This document shows, piece by piece, positions 1 through 9,105 of a stretch of 64,000 bases of DNA. Every line of letters begins with the position of its first letter. Positions within the stretch are counted from its first letter, which is position 1. The translations under genes were made by a program, and so were the position numbers. This stretch comes from Tritrichomonas musculus (taxonomy: Eukaryota; Parabasalia; Tritrichomonadida; Tritrichomonadidae): the NCBI GenBank assembly GCA_039105265.1, contig JAPFFF010000006.1, positions 6,262,001-6,326,000 of the forward strand. The letters run 5' to 3'. Under the pieces are notes generated by a model. It saw nothing but the letters and a program-made list of their open reading frames with translations. It was not told the origin of the DNA and made no database searches.

Positions 1-650
1 TTAAAATACTTATTTTAAATTTTTTGTGACATGCAAATATAATTACTTTTATAAATTCATAATTAATATCTAAGTATATTTATATCATAAAATAAATTTT
101 TGATAATTCAATTTCCAAGTTATAAATAAAACTTATTTATTCTTCTCAAATTGAAAGAATATTCAATTAACCTTCTCTCAAATAAAAAGCTATTCAATAA
201 AAATTCTCTCAAATTGAAATGGTATTCAATCATGATCTTATCAAAAATGAAAGAGAATTCATTTTTCAATATATCAAATTTGAATATACCTACTTTTTGA
301 ATTGAAGATATTGAGTTAAAAATGATGATTTGAATGAAAACTAAAAACTGTATAGAAGTTTTCGTTTGCTCAAGAGAAAAAGTTTTAATATACATCATTT
401 AAATCTTATATTATCATTTTCAAAAAAATTTATCGAGTAGAATTTTGGTTGACATGCCTCTTTGTAAACTAACGGTTATTGTAAAAGGTAAGGTAAAATG
501 TCCTTCATTCAATCTACCACGAGTCGACAAAAGTTTTTAGTTTTTTTATATGTTCTTCATTTTTTTATTTATTAGAAAATAAAATAAAAAAAGGCCTGTT
601 TTTCGAGTGGATTTGGAGATCTTATATGATGTTATCAATTTTTTGTATAG

Positions 651-672
651 TTCATATCATTGATGATATGAA
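651..672. repeat. 22-bp perfect palindrome, copy 1
   Basis: Arms TTCATATCAT and ATGATATGAA are exact reverse complements separated by two bases. A near-identical palindrome recurs at 1304-1325. Function unknown; it could be a protein-binding dyad or an element end. Confidence 0.6.
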
Positions 673-815
673 TTTTATTATTGACCAATAAAGATGAAAA
701 ATTTTTGACCAAAAAGGTTAATTTCTTTTTTTATAGTATTTCTTCCAAAGACACAAATAAACTCAACAAAATAACTAAATAAGAGTAGTTTACAAAACAA
801 TTCTTAGGTATATCC

Positions 816-1130
816 CAGCGCAACGTGGAAAAGTAAACCATGCAAAGATAATTATTTTAGAATGTCTTTTCCTAAAGCTCAAACAAATTCAAAAAACTCA
901 CTAAATAAGATTGTTTTACAAAATAATTCTTTTATTAATTCCAGTACGTTTTATTTTTCTTATAAGCAAATGAATTATCGATAGTTTTTTCATCTGCCAA
1001 TTATGTGCTGGAATTTGTACGATAATTATTTTGTAAATCGCTTTTATTTAGTAAATTTGGCGAATTTTCTTGAGTTTTAGGAAAAAATATTAAAAATGAA
1101 TAATCTTTGCTTGGTTTGATTATCCACGAT
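816..1130. repeat. Imperfect inverted repeat with ~110 bp arms
   Basis: The arm at about 820-930 (cgtgga..., gcaaagat, ctcactaaataag, tttacaaaataatt) is matched in reverse complement by about 1020-1130. A third, direct partial copy lies at about 742-805. The arms are clearly diverged, so this looks like an old foldback or MITE remnant. No target duplication is visible. Confidence 0.55.
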
Positions 1131-1303
1131 GCTTTATAATCAACAATTAAAATTGAAAAAGTGATTTGAACGAATTGGGAATAGAATTTTTAATATCAAT
1201 ATGAAGAAAATTAGAAAACAATTTCCTGCATAAAATCATAATTTTCAAAATTTTGAAATTCGCCTTTTAGGTAAAAAAAAATTCGCCTTTTAGGTTAAAA
1301 TAA

Positions 1304-1325
1304 TTCATATCACTTGTGATATGAA
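1304..1325. repeat. 22-bp perfect palindrome, copy 2
   Basis: Arms TTCATATCAC and GTGATATGAA with a two-base centre. It differs from the 651-672 palindrome by a matched pair of changes (T/A to C/G), so the dyad symmetry is kept although the sequence changed. Confidence 0.6.
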
Positions 1326-1378
1326 TATAAAAAATGATAAATTTCGAGTTCTTCCTCATGAAACATAAATTACTTATA

Positions 1379-3244
1379 CCCTCCTCTCCCTACAATTCGT
1401 AATATTTTTTTTTTTTTACTTCGTTAACAATCATTTTGTCAAATTTGTTAACCATTTTCCCCAAGCAAAAAAAGCAGCTGAAACGCGATTTTTTATAATT
1501 TTTAAATAATGCAAGTAACTAAATAATATAAAAATGCTATGATAAATGAAATTTATTTTTTTTTTTTTTGAAAAATTGTTTAGTTTTTTTTTAGCATCAA
1601 AAGATTTTTTTTAATAAGTACAATCGTGTGATAGTATTTTAACATGAAAATTTTAAACTTTATTTTTTTCATCTCCTTTTCTCAAAAACTGAATATGGTT
1701 CTTTTCAAATTTGAAAAACCTCAGAAATATTAAATTCTTAATTGTAAAATTGAGAATATGATATCACTTCATTTTATTCTTATTGGATTTTATTGGTTTT
1801 GTTGTAAATCTGTGAAAATATTTAACCTTAGACAGGTGAATTCATTTGTTCAACCACTCATTTATCAAATTGCAAAATATCCGAATAAAGACAAAGAAAG
1901 TGCAAAATAACTTTACCAAACAATAAACTCGATATTAGATACGCTAACGATTTATCAAGAAGTTAACGAAATTCGAATTTTAAATAAACGCCTACATATC
2001 GAAACTTTTCGGTCATTTTATTACAGACATATCGCAAAATATATTGTAGCTAAATATCATTTATCGATAAATAAATGGAAATAAACGATTTTTTAAAGCT
2101 CTCAGAAATTTTAATTCAAAAAAGACATTTTCTCATTTCCAAAAAATAAAAATAAATTTATTCATTTACAGTTAGCAAAAAAATATTTTAATTAAGATTT
2201 GGGCTTATCGTTTGAATTATGCTAAAAAAATTTCACATTTAATAATTTTGAACGTGAATTTTTATAAACATACTCATTTATATCTATTGTTTTAGTTTTT
2301 TCTATATTATTTTTTGAAGAAAAGCTTTTATTTTTTATTTTCTTTGGCTAAATTCATCATGAAAAATAAACCGTATATGGACAAATATTCATTGAAATCG
2401 TTTGAAAAATTATTGTGAAATTGAATGTCGAATAATATAATCCTTTGAAAAAAAAAATTTTATTGTGAAAAGTAAAAGTATGGTTTTTGTTTTTTAAAAT
2501 ATATTTTATACTGATATAACTATAAATATGATAAAAAAACAATAACGAATCTTGATTACTTTTGTATATATTTGATAAAACAATTCAAATTTTAATTGAA
2601 AATTTTAAATTAAATTAAAATGAAAAAAATTACTTTCCCAAAAAATTTGTAATTATTTTTTTTAAAGATTTGAAATCTATATATATTGTATATAACAATA
2701 AAACAAAAAGAAAATAACAATATTCAGCCATAAATGAGATTTTTGAGTTTTTTATCTCAAATCATTACTCAAATCAAGTAATGGACTATTATGACCAGTT
2801 CAACCTATAATATATTTGCTGATCTTTCCAAATCCATTTCCCAAATACTTTTATTCTAATTGTACATGCATGAAAAATCAAATTATCATTGAGAACAAAA
2901 ACAAATTTGTTAATTAAATATTAAAATATAAAAATATATTTAAAAATCTATCTAAAAAAATAAAACTTATCTCCTAAAAACATTTATAAATAGGAAATCT
3001 CTTAAAATTAAAAAAATCATATCCATCTTTTTTCTTTATATTACTCAATATTACATTATATGCTATTTCAAGTATAAATATTAAATTTAGTTTGTTAAAC
3101 GATTCTCTATTTCGATATATTTATGATTTTTTTTAAAAACACTATAAATCTCTCAATTTTCCTTCTCAATTTCTATCAAAAAGATTAAAAAAAAATAACG
3201 TACAAATAACGAATAATTTTATACGAATTGTAGGGAGAGGAGGG
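1379..3244. mobile_element. Non-autonomous TIR element (MITE-like), 1.87 kb
   Basis: The left end starts CCCTCCTCTCCCTACAATTC (TIR 1379-1401) and the right end (3222-3244) is its perfect reverse complement over 23 bases. TATA stands directly outside each end (1375-1378 and 3245-3248), so the target duplication is TA or TATA; a TA duplication would suit a Tc1/mariner-type element. The interior is AT-rich with no transposase-like frame, so it would depend on an enzyme supplied elsewhere. The perfect TIRs suggest a fairly recent insertion. Superfamily is an inference. Confidence 0.75.
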
Positions 3245-3449
3245 TATAATTATATTTAAAAATAATATAATTAAAAAAATAAAAAAAAAAATTGTTTTTC
3301 GAATTAAGATAACCAGATTAGGATTCAATTTTTAACAAAAAAATAATTTATTTTTATCTTAAATTCCTCTCGAAAAATAACAACCAAGTTAACGATATGT
3401 CATACAACCAAGTTATCATTCAAGTCGTCGATTAAGTTCATGAGACCCA

Positions 3450-4415
3450 TCGATACATAGTTATACAATATCATGCTCTAAACAATCGAAATATATATGT
3501 TTTCACATAGAAATCGATAAGGTTAGTTACCAGGGTACGAATCGAGTTAGATCTAACCTCTTAACCTGAGATCTGTTTTTGGACTAATTTTTCCCAAAAA
3601 TACATGTTCTACAACCAAGTTCTCATTCGAGTCTCCGAGTTAGTCTTCGATAGAGTTCTCATTCGAGTCTCCGAGTTAGTCTCTGAGTTAGTCTTTGATA
3701 GAGTTCTCATTCGAGTCGTCGATGTATGTAATCGATCTAGTCTTCGTTGTATGTAATCGATAGAGTTCTCATTCGAGTCTCCAATGGATGTATTCGAGTT
3801 AGTCTCCGAGTTAGTCTTCGATAGAGTTCTCATTCGAGTCGTCGATGGATGTAATCGATCTAGTCGTCGATGTATGTATTCGAGTTCTACAACCAAGTTC
3901 ATATTCGAGATATCGATCATGTTCTCATTCGAGTTAATAACTAAGTTCACATTCGATCTAGTCGTCGATGGATATATTCGAGTTAGTCTTCGATGTATGT
4001 ATTCGATCTAGTCTTCGATAGAGTTCTCATTCGAGCTCTACAACCAAGTTCACATTCAAGATATCGATCATGTTCTCATTCGAGTCGTCGATGTTAGTCT
4101 CCGATCATGTTATCATTCGAGTCGTCGATGGATGTAATCGATAGATGTATTTGATAGAGTTCATATTCGAGTTTTACAACCAAGTTCATATTCGAGATAT
4201 CGATCATGTTCACAACCGAGTTAATAACTAAGTTCACATTCGAGTCGTCGATGTTAGTCTTTGGCTTTGCCAAGTTCGCGTAAGCGAATCGATAGATGTA
4301 TTCGATCTAGTCGTCGATGGATGTATTCGATAGAGTTCTCATTCGAGTTGTCAATACATAGCTGTATCATAACATGCTCTAAACAGTCGAAAAATATAAG
4401 GTTTTCATATAGATT
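3450..4415. repeat. Mosaic repeat block of short TCGA-containing words
   Basis: About 0.85 kb (3515-4350) is built from a small vocabulary of words repeated in shuffled order, such as gttctcattcgagt, gatggatgtattcgat, agttagtcttcgat and aaccaagttcatattcgaga. Nearly every word contains TCGA. The block is bracketed by two ~65 bp direct repeats (about 3452-3515 and 4350-4415, sharing atacatag, catgctctaaaca and gttttcat). Frames through it (for example 3609-3950 minus) have no ATG at the mapped start and simply translate the words, so I do not call a gene. A TTGGCTTTGCCAA hairpin followed by TTCGCGTAAGCGAA lies at about 4261-4290, and the TTCGCGTAAGCGA part recurs near 5829. Confidence 0.65.
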
Positions 4416-4480
4416 TCTCTAACCGCAGAATTCCGCCTTTAGCATTTAGGAGCTCAAAACAGTCAAAAATATAAGGTTTT
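4380..4480 (+). repeat. Short direct repeat pair
   Basis: An approximately 28 bp phrase (aaacagtcgaaaaatataag then gttttcat) at about 4380-4408 recurs at about 4452-4480 with a single-base difference. Both copies are followed by a related phrase ending in cattt(a/c)ggagctcaaa. It lies just downstream (minus strand) of the 4539-4940 gene and could be 3' flanking sequence. Confidence 0.5.
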
Positions 4481-4538
4481 CATCATGAAATCACTAGAGT
4501 GCCAAATTGCACTTAAGCATTTCGGAGCTCAAATATAA

Positions 4539-4940
4539 TTAATTTTTAGATCGAATTCTAGATACGCTATTTGGATTACCTCTGCTTTGTTCGGATTTGC
4601 GTGGAACTGTTCTAGCTAAATTACAGAGTTTTCCATTTCGCTTAGTAAATCGTTTATATTGCTGAGGAATATCTTCATTAAGTGCTCTGGTGTCGAACTT
4701 GCTAGCATTCGGATTACGGCGGAACAGAGTATTAAGTGTCTTATAGTCTTGTTTGTTGGTTAACTCGGTGATAGCTCTCTTAAGTACTGCTAAGTCGGCT
4801 GTAGTGTACAATTCATCTAAGCCAATTTGTCCATTGTATGGAGTTTGCTTTGCAAATGCTGTGTTCTTGTTCTTACTCATTTCTCCGAAATTAAACTTAC
4901 ACATTTCTCGCACAAAAACAATACTATATTCACAATGCAT
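4539..4940 (-). CDS. Small helical protein of unknown function, paralogue A
   Basis: A 133-codon minus-strand frame. Function not recognised. It shares with the neighbouring frame at 5195-5431 a conserved core: DYKTLNTLFRRNPN, then FDTRALNEDIP, then KRFTKRNGK. The C-terminus is basic (Arg/Lys/Ser rich), which would suit nucleic-acid binding, but that is inference. The first ATG is at 4940; ATGs at 4904 and 4880 are alternative starts, and the last begins a more typical soluble sequence (MSKNKNTAFAK). It lies in a run of minus-strand genes with no obvious introns. The recent tandem paralogy (about four-fifths identical DNA across the core by eye) suggests local duplication in a virus-like block. 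I know of no family match. Confidence 0.6.
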   Translation of the reverse strand: MHCEYSIVFVREMCKFNFGEMSKNKNTAFAKQTPYNGQIGLDELYTTADLAVLKRAITELTNKQDYKTLNTLFRRNPNASKFDTRALNEDIPQQYKRFTKRNGKLCNLARTVPRKSEQSRGNPNSVSRIRSKN

Positions 4941-4970
4941 GTATTAAATATGTAATCCGAACCTAATAAA

Positions 4971-5140
4971 TGTTAGCGCTAACTGGTATAGTTGTTGGAT
5001 CATGAAGCATGTCTCCGGGCTTCGGGTCCCTTTGGGACATTTGCATGCAAACTGCAGGCATGAGTTCGATTCGTTGCCGGGTTAGTAGGTTCATCTCTTA
5101 TATCAAATGCATGACGCATCCACCAAGACAGTTGTTTTTT
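4971..5140 (+). ncRNA. Candidate pol III-type structured RNA, copy 1
   Basis: Seen on the plus strand in order: palindromic TTAGCGCTAA; an A-box match TGGTATAGTTG (4984-4994); a B-box match GTTCGATTC (5064-5072); a hairpin ATGC-atgac-GCAT (5107-5119); then T6 (5135-5140), a normal pol III stop. The same parts in the same order occur at 30626-30948 inside the Maverick. Compared with that copy, this one carries 26 extra bases between the boxes, made of two self-complementary pieces (GTCCCTTTGGGAC and TTTGCATGCAAA), as expected if a helix was extended in a folded RNA. Also visible is CTAAC (4979-4983) able to pair with GTTAG (5081-5085). It runs opposite to the neighbouring genes. It is not a standard tRNA: I cannot fold a canonical T arm. 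Confidence 0.5.
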
Positions 5141-5194
5141 GCTCCGTGGATATTATTTTTGGTCTCATCATGTCTTAGTCTTTACATCGAGGTC

Positions 5195-5431
5195 TTAGAC
5201 CCTGCGGCGAGGTCTGGTCTCGAATTTCATTATACCCTTTCTCTTGGTAAAGTGTTTATCATCACATGGTATCTCTTCATTAAGTGCTCTGGTGTCGAAC
5301 AACCATGTATTTGGATTACGGCGCAATAGTGTGTTAACTGTTTTATAGTCCTTGGCCTTAACTAGTCGAGATAACTCATATTTCAGCTTATTCATATCAT
5401 TCATCTCAAAGAGCTCAGTCAATTCAGTCAT
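5195..5431 (-). CDS. Small protein of unknown function, paralogue B
   Basis: A 78-codon frame starting ATG at 5431. The N-terminus is helical (TELTELFEMNDMNKLKYELS), followed by the same core as the 4539-4940 gene: DYKTVNTLLRRNPN, FDTRALNEEIP and KHFTKRKG. Past that core the similarity ends and the frame runs into DNA adjoining the RNA-like locus, so its tail is probably not original sequence. Upstream on the minus strand is gtatttttagtttacattaa immediately before the ATG, the same T-tract plus AAATG arrangement seen before most Maverick genes. Function unknown. Confidence 0.55.
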   Translation of the reverse strand: MTELTELFEMNDMNKLKYELSRLVKAKDYKTVNTLLRRNPNTWLFDTRALNEEIPCDDKHFTKRKGIMKFETRPRRRV

Positions 5432-5511
5432 TTAATGTAAACTAAAAATACATCTAAAACACATTGTCGATTCATTTCTTCACCAATTTATACACTCTAC
5501 CTTTCTTACCA

Positions 5512-5811
5512 TTAACTCATCTTAACTTCATATCCATCTGGTATTGTCTTAACATCGATTCCATAATAGTCGTATAGATCTCTTTTGGTAGTAAATTCTA
5601 TATCAATGTTAGGTTCATCAACAACAGTATCATCAATGTTAGGTTCATTAACTGTGTTGGTCTCATTCATGTTTATATCAATGTTAACATTCATATTTAT
5701 ATCAATCTTAATATTTACGAGGTCATTGTTCGAATCATTTGTTTCGCAAACTCCGCTATTCGGATTATTGTCTCCACCAAGTTTGCTTTGTGAATCGTCA
5801 TCTGTATTCAT
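5512..5811 (-). CDS. Small Asn/Asp-rich protein with C-terminal LYDYYG module
   Basis: A 99-aa minus-strand frame from the ATG at 5811. Residues 1-75 are low-complexity Asn/Asp/Ile-rich with repeated phrases (EPNIDDTVVDEPNID). Residues about 73-99 (FTTKRDLYDYYG, then a short basic end) resemble the module present twice at the C-terminus of the helicase at 7421-9064 (GKKELYSYYG). The module therefore occurs both alone and fused to a helicase. I do not recognise a named family; a DNA- or protein-binding role is inference. It sits between the small paralogues and an interrupted small gene, all on one strand. Confidence 0.55.
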   Translation of the reverse strand: MNTDDDSQSKLGGDNNPNSGVCETNDSNNDLVNIKIDINMNVNIDINMNETNTVNEPNIDDTVVDEPNIDIEFTTKRDLYDYYGIDVKTIPDGYEVKMS

Positions 5812-6136
5812 TTCATTGTATCCATCAAGTTCGCGTAAGCGAGCCGATACATAGCTGTCGATACATAGCTGTCATGAGATCCAAAATAGCATCTCAATCT
5901 TTATTAAGATCTCTGTTAATCCAACCTAATTAATTCGCTATACATTTGCTTTAAAAATCTCATTTTCATGTTCCACATGTTAATATATCTCTTGCCATAA
6001 GCTTTATCACATACATTTCCATAATAGCGTGCATATAATCTATTTATAGCTGCCTCATTATTATCATTATCAGCTTTATATCTCTTTATCTCATTAATGA
6101 GTTCATTATATCTATCTTGTTCATATTTAGAGTTAA

Positions 6137-7334
6137 GGGAAGAGTTGAAACTCTCAAAATTTTCTTAGTCTTGCCTCAAATTTTATGGTTAAATTATAAA
6201 AACGAAAAATAAATGAAAATGAGATTAAAGTATTAAAAGTAAAATTCATTTATTTTATATTTTAAAAATATAATATTGTTTTTTCATTTTTTTAATTTTA
6301 AGAAAATTAAATTCAAAATAATTTCAAGAATTTGACATAAATGTAACCTTCCGCAGACGTCATTTTTTTCCTACATCTTTTCAGATTTGAAATCCCAATG
6401 ATGAGAGTTGCATCCCTTTTCCACATATTGTTACTTCATTTTTAAGCATTTTTCTCTGAATTTTCTCTCAATAATTTTTATATTTTTTATATCAGAAATC
6501 ATCTCAAATTTTTTTTCGATCTTTTTTTTTGAATGAAAATTAATAAATTATTTTATTTTTATGAAATATATTAAGGTTCTCCTTTCAAATTCAAAAGATT
6601 AAATTCAATTAGACTTCACAAATAAAATATGCATAAATATCGTCTTTAAAAACGAATTAAAATATAATATTTGCGCAGATATATATTTTAAATCATTAAA
6701 TAAAAACATTTTCATGAAATCTTATCGATTTTTTTTTTACAGATTGAAATCATAAAAATAAAAAATCAATAAAAATTTGAAAAAAATAAGATTTAATCGT
6801 TAAGGTCTATTTTTTATATTTTTAACCAAAACTTTTTCCGAAAAATGCTCTATTGAATTATATATTCTATGAGTTAATTCAATATTGAATAATTTACATT
6901 TTTTTAGGGAAGGAGAACCTTAAATTAAGTTAATATATTTTATTTATAGTAACATAAATGAATATAATATATATTTATTTAAATAATAATAATATATATC
7001 ATTGTATAGCATTGATATTATCTATTCTATCTAAATTTTTTTTTTCTGAACATTTCAATAGATTATTTTGTTGAAAATTTTTGCCTATTATTCATTTGAA
7101 CACATCAAAGTAGAAAGAAAAGTGACAAAAAGAAGGTCACTTAATAATATTCTATAATATATATTTATTGTATTATGTAATTAGGCTGTTTAATACCTAT
7201 GCTTTATTTTTTATTACAATATATATAAAGTATTTTTTTTTTTTTTATCTATTCTCAATAGTATAGAATTATTTGAATATTTTATTTTAATAAGAGTTCT
7301 CAAAAATTAAAAAAAATCTTCTCAAACTCGGCCC
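6137..7334. mobile_element. TTAA-flanked non-autonomous element, 1.2 kb
   Basis: The stretch is flanked by TTAA at 6133-6136 and 7335-7338. The ends are related in inverted orientation: left GGGAAGAGTT, right (reverse complement) GGGCCGAGTT. The interior is AT-rich with no transposase frame, and coding sequence resumes on both sides, which marks it as an insertion. TTAA target choice is typical of piggyBac-type elements, but piggyBac ends usually read CCY inward, so family assignment is open. A smaller TTAA element is nested at 6575-6919. Confidence 0.6.
6575..6919. mobile_element. Nested TTAA MITE, 345 bp
   Basis: Flanked by TTAA at 6571-6574 and 6920-6923. The left end begins GGTTCTCCTT and the right end is its perfect reverse complement AAGGAGAACC. 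No coding potential. It sits wholly inside the 6137-7334 element and has different terminal sequence, so it is a second, later insertion. Confidence 0.65.
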
Positions 7335-7419
7335 TTAAGATGAATTAATTTGTTAATACCAATATCTGCATCATAAAATTCTACCATTTTTATATAAAAA
7401 TAAATTAAATATTTATGTA

Positions 7420-7435
7420 ATTAAATGGAAACAAG
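7420..7435 (+). repeat. 16-bp inverted repeat, left partner
   Basis: ATTAAATGGAAACAAG, the exact reverse complement of 9106-9121. The helicase stop codon lies inside it. It marks one side of a 1.70 kb helicase cassette. Confidence 0.6.
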
Positions 7436-9064
7436 CATGTATTTTCTGACTCTCTTACCATCAATTGTAGGTCGCATCTCTTTAATCTTAAGTGTATTCG
7501 GAAATATCTTGGTGCCATAGTAGCTGTATAACTCTTTTTTACCTCTAAACTCAACATTTAAGGATCTACCATTAAATTCACTTATAGCATTATCTACTTT
7601 GTCTGTAGATGACTTATCATTCGATTCCATTGCTTTAGAATTAAGGTCTGTGGAATCAGGTATCATTGTAACATTCTCATTATAAATCAATCTATACATT
7701 CGAGTTCGCTTACCATCATCACATGTATTCTTGCTCATTATAATCTTATAAGGATGTGGGAATATCTTGGTACCATAGTAACTGTATAACTCTTTTTTAC
7801 CCTTAAATCGAATATTAAGATCTTTACCATTATACATATTTTCATTATACAATTCATTATTAAATTCAAATGGCTTATTTTCATTGTCATCTGGATTACT
7901 AATCTTATTTAATTGTGTATCGCTTAATATAATTTCCCCATGCTTATTTAATATTCTCATCCATTTATCTATATTTGTATTACGCAATGCTTTAACTCTG
8001 GTATCATGCAATCTATTATAGTATCTGTCTGCTAGATTATTACTTATCGATTTATTAACTGCGCCATCAATATTAAGGAATAAGTAGGTGATACTATTAC
8101 TAGATCTATTTCGACCAATAAACTGCTCAACTGAGGAATAATTGTCTAAGGGTGTCTGTATGAAGATTTGTAATACATTATCATTAATAGACTGTCCAGC
8201 TTGTATCGTACTAGTGCATACAACAACCTTATTCATTATTGGATCACCATTCGATTTATCAACAAATCTGCCATTAATCAACTCAGTCTCTTTATTATCT
8301 CCATTATACAATAATGCACCAAAATTCTCTTTAACAAGCAATTCTTTCAATGATCGGCCTTCATGCTTATCCTCAATCTTAATAATAATCGCATTAAAGT
8401 CATTTATATTAGTCTTAACTAATTCAATTATTTCATGATACTGTAATGATAAATTAGTCAACTTATTAATATATAACTTTCTATGATAGCGAGAACTTAT
8501 TACTGGACTTATAGTAACATAATCTTTAAACAAAGACAGGTGCTTTAATTCTCTGGGGGTGGCTGTAATAAGTCCAACATAATTAAATTCTCGGGTCATC
8601 TCTATTAATGCTGGATGTAATAACAATAAGGGAGCTTCATCGATAAACAAATGATATTTATTAAGTAGATTTCCATGTGTAAACTCAATTATACTACCTA
8701 TACATCTAGATGCAGTGTGATATGTAGTGATGATCACTCGAACATTATTATCAAATGCTAACTTAATGTCTTTAAATGCGCCATTATTAGTGCATAACTT
8801 AACAGAGTCTTCACTATAATCAACTGCATTATAGAAATCAACAGCAATATTGGTAGTGGGAACAATAATTATATAATTATTATCTTTGATGTCTTTAATA
8901 TGATTCATCAATGCTGTCGACTTACCAGATCCAATTGGCGCATCTAATATAAATTTGCATGTATCGAATACTATTTCATGAGTAATATCTTGCTTAGTAA
9001 TCGATATCTTATAAGTAGATACTGGAATGGTGTCAAACAAAGTGGATTCGAGATATTGGGACAT
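7421..9064 (-). CDS. SF2-type helicase with two C-terminal LYSYYG modules
   Basis: A 547-aa frame from the ATG at 9064. Motifs in order: I APIGSGKST (42-50), Ia IIIVPTTNIA (66-74), Ib ITTYHTASR (112-120), II IDEAP (141-145), III TATP (167-170), V VVCTSTIQAGQS (281-292), VI QFIGRNRSS (314-322). This is a full superfamily 2 helicase set; motif I, the DEAP box and motif VI recall the herpesvirus UL9/origin-binding helicase family, which is my preferred but unproven reading. Two ~50-residue modules follow (about 411-460 and 498-545), each with GKKELYSYYGTKIFP and a basic RxRxY end. The minus-strand sequence before the start (atattttttaattttgtcc, then CAAATG) matches Maverick start contexts. The gene lies between perfect 16-bp inverted repeats (7420-7435, 9106-9121). 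Likely part of a virus-like element; the frame looks whole. Confidence 0.75.
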   Translation of the reverse strand: MSQYLESTLFDTIPVSTYKISITKQDITHEIVFDTCKFILDAPIGSGKSTALMNHIKDIKDNNYIIIVPTTNIAVDFYNAVDYSEDSVKLCTNNGAFKDIKLAFDNNVRVIITTYHTASRCIGSIIEFTHGNLLNKYHLFIDEAPLLLLHPALIEMTREFNYVGLITATPRELKHLSLFKDYVTISPVISSRYHRKLYINKLTNLSLQYHEIIELVKTNINDFNAIIIKIEDKHEGRSLKELLVKENFGALLYNGDNKETELINGRFVDKSNGDPIMNKVVVCTSTIQAGQSINDNVLQIFIQTPLDNYSSVEQFIGRNRSSNSITYLFLNIDGAVNKSISNNLADRYYNRLHDTRVKALRNTNIDKWMRILNKHGEIILSDTQLNKISNPDDNENKPFEFNNELYNENMYNGKDLNIRFKGKKELYSYYGTKIFPHPYKIIMSKNTCDDGKRTRMYRLIYNENVTMIPDSTDLNSKAMESNDKSSTDKVDNAISEFNGRSLNVEFRGKKELYSYYGTKIFPNTLKIKEMRPTIDGKRVRKYMLVSI

Positions 9065-9105
9065 TTGGGACAAAATTAAAAAATATAAATTTTGGGACAA
9101 CTGGA

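Larger units (their letters stand above)
1..1378. other. AT-rich intergenic DNA, no gene seen
   Basis: This stretch is extremely AT-rich with long A and T runs and no convincing coding frame. The only longer frame (120-398, minus) is low-complexity Phe/Ile/Asn-rich protein with no recognisable domain and an unremarkable start, so I leave it out. It does hold degenerate repeats and two palindromes, listed separately. Confidence 0.7.
5916..7387 (-). pseudogene. Small minus-strand gene interrupted by a TTAA element
   Basis: An open minus-strand stretch with an ATG at 7387, preceded by a T-tract start context (tttatttttatataaaa), runs into the TTAA at 7335-7338. A further open stretch, rich in Tyr, Asn, Lys and Met, runs from the other TTAA (6133-6136) to a TAA at 5916-5918. 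Between them lies the 1.2 kb TTAA-flanked element at 6137-7334. The parts read as one short gene carrying an insertion. Function unknown; no domain is recognised. Its place in the series of minus-strand genes with Maverick-like start contexts suggests it belonged to the same virus-like block. Confidence 0.5.

Noticed and set aside
2357-2542. Minus frame of 61 codons in the 1.87 kb element
   Set aside because: Low-complexity Phe/Tyr/Ile sequence expected by chance in AT-rich DNA.
3609-3950. Minus-strand frame rich in RMRTLSKTNSET repeats
   Set aside because: The mapped start is GTG and the frame only translates the shuffled-word repeats; no start context or neighbour support.
4971-5080. Ordinary tRNA gene
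   Set aside because: A and B boxes are present, but I cannot draw a normal T arm or acceptor stem, and the second copy differs in length between the boxes. Called as an RNA-like locus only.
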